Assembly (NCBI GenBank): GCA_900540185.1
Contig: UQFH01000006.1
Coordinates: forward strand, 1-64,000
Direction of reading: 5' to 3'
Source: an uncultured Eubacteriales bacterium
Lineage (GTDB): Bacteria; Bacillota; Clostridia; Tissierellales; Peptoniphilaceae
Length of the DNA stretch: 64,000 nt
Positions 1-7,986 of this stretch are shown in pieces. The position numbers were made by a program, and so were the translations under genes. Below the pieces are notes generated by a model that saw nothing but the letters and a program-made list of their open reading frames with translations, was not told where the DNA came from and did not search any database. Position 1 is the stretch's first letter; each line of letters starts with the position of its first letter.

Positions 1-57
1 GGTAACTACGCTCTGTAGGGATTTTCACCCCAGCATTAAAACATGCCCGTCATACAG
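1..57 (-). other. riboswitch-like fragment at window edge (uncertain)
   Basis: Read on the minus strand just past the grd terminator, this stretch contains GGGGTGAAAATCCC followed by TACAGAGCG and GTAGTTACC. The GGTGAAAATCC core is shared by FMN and cobalamin riboswitches, but neither consensus fits fully in what is visible, and the rest lies outside the window. It could be the 5' part of a leader RNA for the next minus-strand gene, or chance. Confidence 0.3.
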
Positions 58-87
58 AAAAAAAGACCGACATAAGTCGATCTTTTA
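58..87 (-). terminator. terminator of the grd operon
   Basis: On the minus strand, AAGATCGAC and GTCGGTCTT form a stem with one G-U pair, followed by a run of seven or more T. It lies right after the grdD stop codon, so it should end the trxB-grdD transcript. Confidence 0.8.
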
Positions 88-91
88 AATA

Positions 92-1273
92 CTAACAAGG
101 TGTTTCTTCAGCCATAAATCCTGCTTTAGCAAGAACTTTTTTAGCTGCATCAAGTTTTGAGCTGTTAACCATAACAACCGGTCCTGTACAACCCATTCCG
201 CTAGATGCAAAGATGCCTTCTTTCCAAAGAGCTTGAACAGCATCTTCCATTTCAAGAATGTCGATTCCACCGATAGAACCGTCTGTTATTTCTTCAGCCG
301 GAGCCTTGACTTCTTCCTTAGGACCGGAAGTCTTCTTTGAAGCTTCTTCCAAGTCACTAATAACTTTTTCAAGTCCCGCCTTGTTTGCTTTTTTATATTC
401 ATCTTTAATAAGATTTTTTATATCTCCGCGTACACATTCTGCCGCATATTTTATAGCGTTTGCAATTACAGGGTAACCGCTTGCACGTGAAATGATGTAG
501 ATAAGTCTTTCGTATCCACTACCGATTCCAGGGCCATAGCCGTATCCATGAGCTTCGAAACTGCCGCCTGTTACATAACTTGAGAAAACTTTCATCAACA
601 GGTTTCCTGTCAAAGTATCAGTAACCATGATATCAGGAGTTCCCATCAACAAGTCGTTTCCTCTCATCACGCAACCACCGTCTGCTCTTGCAGATTCAGC
701 GAAATGAATTTTGTATCCGCCTTTATCAATTTCTTTAAGTGCTCTTTCAACTTGTCTTGCTCCATCGACATTAAGAATTCCAAGAGTTGGTTCAGGATTG
801 CCCATTGCCTTTGCAGTGATAATTCCTGCGATTGCATTTAATACCATTGCTTCAACTCTGTGCGGAGAAGATGTACCTGTAGTTGTTGCAAGTGTCATTT
901 CAGAACCCATTGCAGGTGTAACAACACGTCCAACTGTACTTACTCCGATTGGGAAACTATAGTGCATTGTAACACATGCATCAATTTCACCACTGTCGAG
1001 AAGTTCTTCCATTACTTTATAGCCTTCTTCATCAGATTCAACATTGTATTGTTTTAATTTAGAATCGCATTTGTGTCCAATCAGTACAACTTCTATTGAA
1101 GGATCTTTTTCTTGTGCAATTTCAGCACCTTTGATGACATTTTCTTCACCATGTTCAGAACCGATAGTTGTTACACCAACTCTAACTTTTTTTGCGAATC
1201 CACCTGTTTCAATACCTGTTGCAATATCTTCAAAAACATCAGCTATCATCTTTTTGATATTTTGTTCAGACAT
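92..1273 (-). CDS. grdD: glycine reductase protein C, subunit GrdD
   Basis: Smaller subunit of glycine reductase protein C, which phosphorolyses the acetyl thioester made from the carboxymethyl-selenoether of protein A and releases acetyl phosphate. It is a PlsX-like protein of 393 residues, the usual length. Cys362 lies in GMGCTGPV near the C-terminus and corresponds to the acetyl-accepting cysteine (Cys359) known in Eubacterium acidaminophilum. A good ribosome site (GGAGGGG) sits just before the ATG. It is the last gene of the operon, 11 bases after grdC. An Ala/Glu-rich linker lies at about residues 314-328. Confidence 0.95.
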   Translation of the reverse strand: MSEQNIKKMIADVFEDIATGIETGGFAKKVRVGVTTIGSEHGEENVIKGAEIAQEKDPSIEVVLIGHKCDSKLKQYNVESDEEGYKVMEELLDSGEIDACVTMHYSFPIGVSTVGRVVTPAMGSEMTLATTTGTSSPHRVEAMVLNAIAGIITAKAMGNPEPTLGILNVDGARQVERALKEIDKGGYKIHFAESARADGGCVMRGNDLLMGTPDIMVTDTLTGNLLMKVFSSYVTGGSFEAHGYGYGPGIGSGYERLIYIISRASGYPVIANAIKYAAECVRGDIKNLIKDEYKKANKAGLEKVISDLEEASKKTSGPKEEVKAPAEEITDGSIGGIDILEMEDAVQALWKEGIFASSGMGCTGPVVMVNSSKLDAAKKVLAKAGFMAEETPC

Positions 1274-1284
1274 GAATTCCCCTC

Positions 1285-2826
1285 CTATTCAGCTTTAAAA
1301 GAAGCCGCAAAATCTCTCATAGCTTCTGCTACATACTTCTTAATAGTATCTTCAGAAACTCCTTGTGACTCTTCTCCCTTCTTGCCGTCGTTTGCTTCAA
1401 TAACAATTGAAACACCGTCGAATAGGTTTGTCATTCTTCCTAGGAACAAGCTTCCTTTACCGATAATCATACTCCTCTTAATTTTTCCGGAAAGCATATC
1501 TTCTCTCATATATCCGAGTGCCGGAACCCCTGAAGGGATATGTCCTTGTGTAGGGGCCCATCCTCTCCAGCCGTGATCTTTAGAGAAAGTTTTTAATTCT
1601 GATTTTTCCATGTCGCCTTTTCTTACAGCAAGTGCTGCAATCATCTTGTAGTTAGCTTCAGGAACGTCTCCTGCTCCAGCCGGTTTTGTAATATCCGGAT
1701 TTTGCATTTCAGGAGCAAATTTATCGACATCTGTAACTTTTAATCCGGCTGCATCAAGCGGATTTGTTACAAGTGATTGAATAACAGCTTGAGGTGCAGA
1801 ACCTGTTCCAACTGTGTGACGTCCAACAATGTCGTTTCTCATGATTGGATTCTTTCCATCATTTTCCCCGATAATAGTTGCAAAACCACCAATACAATCC
1901 TCGATAATTGGAAGTCCTTTATTTACGTGGTCCTTACCGTTCATACCGAGTTTTGCTGTACATCCTCCTGCTACAACAAGAATATTTTTAAATGTTCCTG
2001 CTGCTACAAGTGAACTTGCAGCGAGTAATGAGTGTGAAGGTGCAGCACAGAATCCTCTTATATCGGAACCTGTTGCATTTTCAAGTCCTGCGAATTCAGC
2101 AATAGATTTAGCAAAGTTTCCTCCGCCTCTTTGGTTCATATCTCCGCAAGCTTCTTCAGAGCATTCGATAACATAATCGATTTCCTTAGGGTCAAATCCG
2201 CTCTTATCAATACAGTTTAAAGCTGCCATAACACCTGAAGCCTTTGCTACAAGGTTTTCAAAAATGATATGAGCTGTCAAGTTAACGTCAACGTCATGAG
2301 CACGTTTTACACAACCGACAAGTTTGTTGTTGTCCATCAAAGGTTCAGCGCCGTGATTCTTAACAAGATCTTCAATTTCTTCAATGTCCGCACCATCCTT
2401 TAATCTTTCAGCATGCTTATTGTCGATTAATGGGTGGTCAAGGATTGCTTGTTTACAATGATTTGAGAATTCATGTTCAAGTCTTACAAGATCAAATACG
2501 TCGACCATCTTGATAAGTCCGATAAATTCATGTTGAGGCATGATTTCACCGAATTTACCATGTCTGTCGGCATTTTCAACCTTATAATCTGTCCATGGTT
2601 CCGGAATTTCATCTAAATCTTCCGGTCTTTTGTTTCCAATATAAACTTGGTTTGGAAGATATGCAACGCAATCGTCAAATGATCTTAAATGTTCCGGTAA
2701 TTTCTTTAAATATTCGCTTTCTGGATTAACTACCATTTCTGTGGTTTGTGTTGTACCGTTATGAAGAACCATATCCGGTGCTTGAATAAGAACATAACCA
2801 CTACCTTTGTTTACTGAGTAACTCAA
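1285..2826 (-). CDS. grdC: glycine reductase protein C, subunit GrdC
   Basis: Larger subunit of glycine reductase protein C, distantly related to FabH-type condensing enzymes. With GrdD it converts the protein A-bound acetyl intermediate to acetyl phosphate for ATP synthesis. It has 513 residues, full length. The start is TTG, chosen because GGAGG lies six bases upstream and the N-terminus matches the family. The conserved stretches RGFCAAPSHSLLAASS and VVAGGCTAKLGMNGKDH are visible. It follows grdB after a GC-rich hairpin. Confidence 0.95.
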   Translation of the reverse strand: MSYSVNKGSGYVLIQAPDMVLHNGTTQTTEMVVNPESEYLKKLPEHLRSFDDCVAYLPNQVYIGNKRPEDLDEIPEPWTDYKVENADRHGKFGEIMPQHEFIGLIKMVDVFDLVRLEHEFSNHCKQAILDHPLIDNKHAERLKDGADIEEIEDLVKNHGAEPLMDNNKLVGCVKRAHDVDVNLTAHIIFENLVAKASGVMAALNCIDKSGFDPKEIDYVIECSEEACGDMNQRGGGNFAKSIAEFAGLENATGSDIRGFCAAPSHSLLAASSLVAAGTFKNILVVAGGCTAKLGMNGKDHVNKGLPIIEDCIGGFATIIGENDGKNPIMRNDIVGRHTVGTGSAPQAVIQSLVTNPLDAAGLKVTDVDKFAPEMQNPDITKPAGAGDVPEANYKMIAALAVRKGDMEKSELKTFSKDHGWRGWAPTQGHIPSGVPALGYMREDMLSGKIKRSMIIGKGSLFLGRMTNLFDGVSIVIEANDGKKGEESQGVSEDTIKKYVAEAMRDFAASFKAE

Positions 2827-2847
2827 ATTACACCTCCATAAAAATAT

Positions 2848-2871
2848 GACCGGGGACTAATGCCCCCGGTC
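2848..2871 (-). other. hairpin between grdB and grdC
   Basis: GACCGGGG pairs perfectly with CCCCGGTC across an 8-base loop. No T-run follows on the minus strand, so it is more likely an mRNA processing or stability element than a terminator. It sits between the stop of grdB and the ribosome site of grdC. Confidence 0.55.
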
Positions 2872-2879
2872 TAAAATAA

Positions 2880-4190
2880 TTAGTCAAATACTTTTTGTCC
2901 GTCAACTTCTGTTGTTAGGGCTTCGAGTGCTTTGCTAACAAGTTTCTTTCTAAGTGCATATTCTTCCGATTTATCCAATTTTGGATCTCCGAGCGGGTGA
3001 GGAATAGCAATTGTAGGAACAATTCTATTTGCACCAACTGTAAGAGAAATAGGAACAACAGTACACATATGAACAACTGGGAGTCCAGCACGTTCAATTT
3101 CCTTTACCATCGTTGCACCGCAACGTGTACAGGTGCCTCAGGTAGAGGTCATTATAACTGCATCTACTCCGTCAGCTTTTAATTTCTTAGCATATTCAGC
3201 AGCAAATTTCTTTGCACTTGCAACAGCTGTACCATTACCGACTGTAGTGTAGAATTTGTTGTGAAGTGAACCAATAATTCCTTCTTTTTCAAATTCTCTC
3301 ATAACGTCAACCGGTAAAACTCTGTCAGGGTCTTCATTTGCATACACAGGGTCATAACCGCCGTGTGCTGTTTCATATGTTTCTTCCGTCAAGTCATTAA
3401 CACCTGTGATATCATATTCACCGTATTTACTTGCTGATGAAGATTCAATATGATCAGGGTTTCCCTTAGGAACAATACCACCTGATGTGCAAAGAGCAAT
3501 CTTTGCGTGAGCAAGATCTTTAACAGCAGGATTTGGATCAACTCTGTCGAAATTTGGCATTGGATATTCTGTTACGAATTCTTCGCCTCTTAATTTCTTT
3601 AAGAGCATATCAACAGCTCTTTCAGCACCTCTCTTGTCGCTGAACATGTTGTATCTAATACCTCTTGGCATATATCCTTCTGTGTCCGGATCTCCAATTT
3701 CTTCGCCCTTGGCATGTTTAAGTCCAAGTGCTGCCATCTTAGGAACTGCTTTACCCATAGCTGCTGCAGAGTTTCCTGTAGCAACGATATATACAGATTT
3801 CTTAAACATATCTGCACCAGGGTTTTCAACATACATTCCTGTTACTGATGGGATTCCTAATTCATTTTGCACTGCATCTGCGATAGTAGCACAAGCTACA
3901 CCGTAACGTCCGGCGTTAAAAGCAGGACCTGCAACGAATAAATCAGGTTTTATTTCTTCTACAATAGAGAGAATTTCTTTTTTAGCTTCTTCTATATTTT
4001 CACCAAAGTATGAGTCTCCGCAGATGATTGTTTTTACAATGTCTGCTTGTCCTTTGAATGCGCCTTTGAGTGCATTACCTGGACCAACTGCTCCATCTCT
4101 TACTTCAGGTTTAATGTCGGCTTTTTCTTCGCCTCCGATACCTGCAAAGAATTGGTTGATATAGTGAACTACTCTAATTACATCTCCCAT
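2880..4190 (-). CDS. grdB: glycine reductase protein B, selenoprotein subunit GrdB
   Basis: Substrate-specific selenoprotein subunit of glycine reductase protein B. Together with pyruvoyl-containing GrdE it takes the glycine Schiff base and hands the carboxymethyl group to protein A. The reading frame is interrupted by TGA at 3138-3140. Reading it as selenocysteine (residue 351) gives a 436-residue protein, the family length, with the motif TST-U-GTCTRCG (UxxCxxC). The C-terminal 85 residues continue in the same frame with full family similarity, so this is neither a frameshift nor a pseudogene. A gene caller without Sec support would split it in two. The start has the ribosome site AAAGGGGG. 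Confidence 0.95.
3111..3125 (-). promoter_or_regulatory. candidate SECIS hairpin in grdB
   Basis: CGTTGC-GGT-GCAACG forms a perfect 6-bp stem with a 3-base loop on the mRNA, starting 12 bases after the UGA codon. Bacterial SECIS elements are hairpins inside the coding region just 3' of the UGA and are bound by SelB, so position and shape fit. The loop sequence has not been compared with characterised elements. Confidence 0.5.
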
Positions 4191-4223
4191 ATTCTTACCC
4201 CCTTTCTTTAAGGTTTTTATAAT

Positions 4224-4697
4224 CTATAGATATTGACAATGTTCGTCTCTCATCGCTTTAATTTCAGCGTTGATAGCATCCCCATCGAGAACCATTTCCA
4301 TCATTCCGATTTGTTCATCGTAAACGTCAGGATCGATTTCAGCTTTTACATCTTCTTCTAATACGTGGTACACCTTGAGTCCCAACGAGACTCCAGCGAG
4401 CGGACCTGCCCATGTAGGGTCACCGGCTGTAACTGTTTCAGCAGCTAATCCTGCTGTTTCAGCTTCTGCCCCACCTAGTAAAACTAAAACGTTTTCTGCG
4501 CCGTATTTTTCTGCGGCTTCTTTAACTCTGTTTTGGTTTTCCAAGTCCATAGCTCCTGCGGCGGTTCAGACGAAGCATTCTGTAGCACTAAATACTACTT
4601 CAGCCGGAGTCGTCTTGATGCATTCTTCCATAGCTGGACCTGGGATACCATCTCTGTCACCAATGATGATGACCTTTGTGCTATCTGTAAATAACAT
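4224..4697 (-). CDS. grdA: glycine reductase protein A, selenoprotein GrdA
   Basis: Small selenoprotein that carries the carboxymethyl group on selenocysteine and is reduced by thioredoxin. The ATG at 4695-4697 follows GGAGGAAACC. The frame contains TGA at 4566-4568, codon 44. Read as Sec it gives a 157-residue protein with the motif ECFV-U-TAAGAMDLE, exactly where GrdA carries its Sec (residue 44) next to a redox-active Cys. Downstream are the conserved VLVLLGGAEAETAGLAAETV and GDPTWAGPLAGVSLGL. The 108-residue open frame starting at the internal ATG is only its C-terminal part. Confidence 0.96.
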
Positions 4698-4756
4698 ATG
4701 GTTTCCTCCTTAAAATATTTATAGTGTTTTTCCTTTCAATTTAATGAATGAAATGG

Positions 4757-4774
4757 TTAGAGGTTTCCCTCTAG
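4757..4774 (-). other. hairpin between grdE and grdA
   Basis: TAGAGG-GAAA-CCTCTA forms a compact stem with a GNRA-type tetraloop on the mRNA, shortly after the grdE stop. The following sequence is not a T-run, so transcript processing or stabilisation is more likely than termination. Confidence 0.45.
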
Positions 4775-4792
4775 TTTTTATTTTGAATTATA

Positions 4793-6079
4793 CTATTTTC
4801 CTCTTGCGGTTAAATAGTTAAATCCGGTTTCATTTGTAGCGCCGGTTATTGCTTGGATTTCAACTTCGATAGAACCGTCTTCTCTAAGTGATCCATCAAA
4901 GCCACCTGCAATAATGTCTACATATTGAGTGTCTCCGATTACTGTGTCCATTGGCGGCAAATCAATTACTTGGTTTGCGTTACCACCTGTAACAACAGCA
5001 TCTGCCAAAGGATCTGCGTCAGCAAGTGATTGGCTTCCGCCATCTCTTCCTGCGTATTCGTCAGTAATAATAACTGTCTTTACTCCTTGCTTTTCAATCT
5101 TCTTGCAATTCATAATCAAGTCAGTATCAGGGTTTCCGAAACCTTCTTGTGATACGATTACTCCGTCCAAGTCAAGCATTCTGCATAACTTAGCTGTCCA
5201 GTTAGATGATCTTTCCTTGTCAGCTAAATAGACGTTTTCATTTGTAATGATCATACCGACGAAGTTGATGTCCTTACCATGAACTTTATATAAGTTTTTA
5301 ACAACTTGATTGTTCATGTGAACATATGTCGGGTTCTTATCACAACTTGATACACAGTTACCACTGATGATTGCACCGTCAAATAATTCTGTCGGGTACA
5401 AAATTGTAGGAACGATTTGCTTAGCATCTACTCCATAAACATATGTGTCGTGGAGCAATCCTTGTGATTGAAGCATTTGTACATAAGCTACTCTCGGTAG
5501 TCCTTTGAACTTTTCTGCTCCTTCCATGAATGGGAGTGTTTCATACACTTCTGTCTCATCCGGCTCTAAATTTCTTCCGGCTTCTGCTAGATAAGCAGCT
5601 GTTTTAAAACCTGCATATCTGAGAGCTTTTTCATGTTCGTGTTGTTTTAGTCCATCGATTGGATCTGCTTTTAGAACAATATTTAGAGTTTTTGAGAACG
5701 GTGTATATTGTGCTCCCGGACCTGTCATGTCAACGATTCCTTCTTGGAATCCGACGATCTTACCGGTTGTCATAACTGCACAACCTTTCAGTACGTGAGT
5801 TTTACCGCTTCCGACGATGTCAACTTTTGACAAGACGCCCGGGAAAACTCCGCCTGGACCTTCTACTTTTACGCGTGGTTCAACAACATCCTTAACAGGT
5901 GTAATTCTTACACTTTCACCCGGACGTGCTAAAAATACATCAGCACATTTGATGTGTTCATCCTCTAAAACCAAGTCGATGATTTCTTGTTTGTTAACAA
6001 AAAGTGTACCATCTTTTACCTCGGTTTTATCACCGAATTGAATATCTTTAATAATGATATTACCAATTTCGAGACGCAT
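4793..6079 (-). CDS. grdE: glycine reductase protein B, pyruvoyl proprotein GrdE
   Basis: Proprotein that cleaves itself into two protein B subunits. The new N-terminus becomes a pyruvoyl group that binds glycine as a Schiff base. It has 428 residues. Cys242 lies in ISGN-C-VSSCDKNP, exactly where the family is cleaved (Asn-Cys). The second half carries the conserved NVYLADKERSSNWTAKL region. Start ATG with an AAGGAGGTGAG ribosome site. It lies upstream of grdA, and a 226-base GC-rich spacer separates it from trxA. Confidence 0.95.
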   Translation of the reverse strand: MRLEIGNIIIKDIQFGDKTEVKDGTLFVNKQEIIDLVLEDEHIKCADVFLARPGESVRITPVKDVVEPRVKVEGPGGVFPGVLSKVDIVGSGKTHVLKGCAVMTTGKIVGFQEGIVDMTGPGAQYTPFSKTLNIVLKADPIDGLKQHEHEKALRYAGFKTAAYLAEAGRNLEPDETEVYETLPFMEGAEKFKGLPRVAYVQMLQSQGLLHDTYVYGVDAKQIVPTILYPTELFDGAIISGNCVSSCDKNPTYVHMNNQVVKNLYKVHGKDINFVGMIITNENVYLADKERSSNWTAKLCRMLDLDGVIVSQEGFGNPDTDLIMNCKKIEKQGVKTVIITDEYAGRDGGSQSLADADPLADAVVTGGNANQVIDLPPMDTVIGDTQYVDIIAGGFDGSLREDGSIEVEIQAITGATNETGFNYLTARGK

Positions 6080-6305
6080 AAACTCACCTCCTTAAAAAAC
6101 TTAATTTATATTTGAACCGCCTGAACGTATCTCACAAACAGGCAGTTAAATATGTCAATTTCCTTGCGGTTAATGCCGCACCATTCTATAGATTATATCA
6201 CTTATGTGTTAGGGCGCCCCATAAGGGAATAGTTCAGGTTCCCGTAAGGGCTTTTCGACTTTTGGTCTCCCCCTTTTCTCCGGGGTCGTGAGTTTATTTA
6301 AAAGA
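6080..6305 (-). other. structured GC-rich spacer between trxA and grdE
   Basis: This 226-base gap has no open frame. On the minus strand it can form a series of short hairpins: CCCC..GGGG (6267-6282), GGGAA..TTCCC (about 6226-6244), CCCTTATGGG (about 6219-6228), TGCGG-CATTAA-CCGCA (about 6165-6180) and GCCTG..CAGGC (6119-6144). The part from 6213 to 6293 is far richer in G+C than the surrounding non-coding DNA. It looks like a structured RNA element inside the operon, but I do not recognise its family. Confidence 0.45.
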
Positions 6306-6620
6306 CTATTTTGTCTTTTCTAGCATTTCGCGTACAGCTTCTTTAGTTGCTTCTTCTTTGTCTAATCTGTAAACTTGTTCACCATCTTTGTAGATAGCAA
6401 TAACAGGGAGTCCTAAAACTTTTTCTCCGATTGCAACTCTTCTGCCTGTTCCGATATCGAATGAGCAGAATTTTACATTAGGGAAATCTTCTTCCATTGC
6501 GTGAACATGTGGCATAAGTGCCTTACATGGTTCGCATGCTTGTGACCAAAAGTCAACTAGGATAAATCCTTCACTTTTTTTAACTTCTTGTTCAAAATTG
6601 TCTTTTGTTACTTCTAACAT
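6306..6620 (-). CDS. trxA: thioredoxin of the glycine reductase system
   Basis: Electron donor that reduces the oxidised protein A formed in each turnover. It has 104 residues with a single thioredoxin fold. The active site is ACEPC, not WCGPC: the Trp before the first Cys is Ala and the dipeptide between the cysteines is Glu-Pro. Thioredoxins of glycine reductase operons in other amino-acid fermenters (GCVPC type) also depart from the consensus. It lies 15 bases downstream of trxB, so both are co-transcribed with grd. Confidence 0.93.
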   Translation of the reverse strand: MLEVTKDNFEQEVKKSEGFILVDFWSQACEPCKALMPHVHAMEEDFPNVKFCSFDIGTGRRVAIGEKVLGLPVIAIYKDGEQVYRLDKEEATKEAVREMLEKTK

Positions 6621-6635
6621 CTTGAAACCTCCTTA

Positions 6636-7574
6636 TTATTCAAAGTGTTCGTTTATATATTTTTCAGCTTGTGTTGCGGCAATAGCGCCGTCTGCAGTAG
6701 CTGTAACTACCTGTCTTAATTCTTTCTTACGGTTGTCTCCTGCTGCGAATACTCCCGGAATATTTGTGTGCATGTTTTCATCTGTAACAACATATCCGTT
6801 TTCCATATCGAGAATTCCTTCAACCAATTCGTTCTTAGGAATATATCCGACGAATACGAATAGACCGAATGTTCCGTCGTTTTCATCAGCGAAGATTTCG
6901 CGTTTTTCATGTGTGTTTGTATCTTCAAGAACAATGCTTGTTAAAATTCCATCACCTTTTACTTCTACAACATTTGCGTTCCAAATGTAATCAAGTTTCG
7001 GGTTTTTGAAAGCTTTTTCCTTGATACTTTCAGCAGCGCGAGCTTCTTCTTTACCTTTTCTATAAACGAGTGTAACCTTTCTTGCAAATTTAGAAAGATA
7101 CATCGCTTCTTCGAAAGCAGAGTCTCCGCCGCCGACAACATAAACTTCCATATCTTCAAAGAAGTTAGCGTCACATGTTGCGCAATAACTTACGCCTCTT
7201 CCTGTGAATTCAACTTCTCCCGGACAGCCAATTTTTCTTGGTGTTGCACCTGTTGCAACAATTACTGTCTTTCCTTCATATGTGTTGTCTTTACCGATTA
7301 CTTTTTTAACTTTACCTTCAAGTTCAACTTTTTGAACTGAATCTAAAACGAATTCAGCACCGAAGTTATCAACTTGGTCTTTCATTCTTTTGATTAGGCT
7401 TGGACCCGAAGCATTTTCAACTGAACCCGGATAGTTTTCAACATCATCCGTAATAACAATTTGTCCACCAGCCTTTTCTTTTTCAAGAATAAGTGTCTTA
7501 AGTCTAGCTCTTGAAGCATAGAGTCCTGCTGCAAGTCCTGCAGGACCCGCACCAATAACGATCACGTCGTACAT
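6636..7574 (-). CDS. trxB: thioredoxin reductase
   Basis: FAD-dependent NADPH (or NADH):thioredoxin oxidoreductase, first gene of the grd operon. It has 312 residues. The FAD-binding GAGPAGLAAG is near the N-terminus, the redox motif CATC (SYCATCDANFF) is at about residue 134, the nucleotide-binding VVGGGDSAFEEA follows, and the second FAD motif GVFAAGDNRKK is near the C-terminus. Ribosome site AAGGAGGAATATT before the ATG. The gene is preceded by the glycine riboswitch. Confidence 0.95.
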   Translation of the reverse strand: MYDVIVIGAGPAGLAAGLYASRARLKTLILEKEKAGGQIVITDDVENYPGSVENASGPSLIKRMKDQVDNFGAEFVLDSVQKVELEGKVKKVIGKDNTYEGKTVIVATGATPRKIGCPGEVEFTGRGVSYCATCDANFFEDMEVYVVGGGDSAFEEAMYLSKFARKVTLVYRKGKEEARAAESIKEKAFKNPKLDYIWNANVVEVKGDGILTSIVLEDTNTHEKREIFADENDGTFGLFVFVGYIPKNELVEGILDMENGYVVTDENMHTNIPGVFAAGDNRKKELRQVVTATADGAIAATQAEKYINEHFE

Positions 7575-7689
7575 AATATTCCTCCTTAATACGATTACCT
7601 ATTATACATATACCCTTTGTGGCATATAATAAACAATTCTTAAACATTGTTACTACACTGTAACAACTTCGAAAGTTAACAAGCTTTTC

Positions 7690-7724
7690 AACAATAAAAT
7701 ACAGAACCTATTTTGGCTCTGTAT
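7690..7724 (-). terminator. riboswitch-controlled terminator
   Basis: On the minus strand ATACAGAGCC pairs with GGTTCTGTAT (one G-U), followed by a T-rich stretch (ATTTTATT). Its 5' arm overlaps the 3' strand of P1 of the second glycine aptamer. Glycine binding should therefore block the terminator and switch the operon on; this is inferred from the overlap. Confidence 0.65.
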
Positions 7725-7884
7725 CTTTTACCTGAGAGATTCTCAAATTTTATATCGATTGCTCCTTCGGCGAATAAATTCCTTTCCAGAGGTCTGTCCC
7801 TCAAACGGTCCTTTTGCCTGAGTCCTTCTAAGACGTTCTTATTATACCTTCGGCGCCACTATATATTGCGGTCTCTCCCGTTTG
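7712..7884 (-). ncRNA. tandem glycine riboswitch
   Basis: Two glycine aptamers in series on the minus strand. The first runs from ACGGGAGAGACCGC through GCCGAAGG to CTCAGGCAAAAGGACCGT (about 7805-7882). The second runs from CCTCTGGAAAGG through CGCCGAAGGAGCAA to CTCTCAGGTAAAAG and ACAGAG (about 7714-7795). Both show the conserved CGCCGAAGG and CTCAGG-AAAAGG cores. It precedes trxB and should turn the whole grd operon on when glycine is abundant. Confidence 0.95.
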
Positions 7885-7916
7885 AAATCAACCAGTCGTT
7901 ATTAGCTTGTACTTAC

Positions 7917-7945
7917 ATTGTATCATTTATGCGCTAAGAATGCAA
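7917..7945 (-). promoter_or_regulatory. promoter of the grd operon
   Basis: TTGCAT at 7940-7945 and TACAAT at 7917-7922 on the minus strand with a 17-bp spacer, ending about 33 bases before the first glycine aptamer. This is a good housekeeping-sigma match. Confidence 0.7.
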
Positions 7946-7986
7946 TAGCTTTTTCAAATATTTTTAATTTTTTTTATAAATATTTC

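Noticed and set aside
1112..1576. 154-codon open frame on the plus strand across grdD and grdC
   Set aside because: It runs antisense to two conserved genes and crosses their junction; the product is low-complexity Ser/Cys/Phe-rich sequence.
2880..3140. Reading grdB as two genes or as a frameshifted pseudogene
   Set aside because: The break is a single in-frame TGA at the known Sec position, and family similarity continues on both sides in the same frame.
6080..6305. tRNA-Sec or another tRNA gene in the trxA-grdE spacer
   Set aside because: GGTTCAAAT resembles a T-loop, but no acceptor stem, anticodon arm or full cloverleaf can be folded around it.
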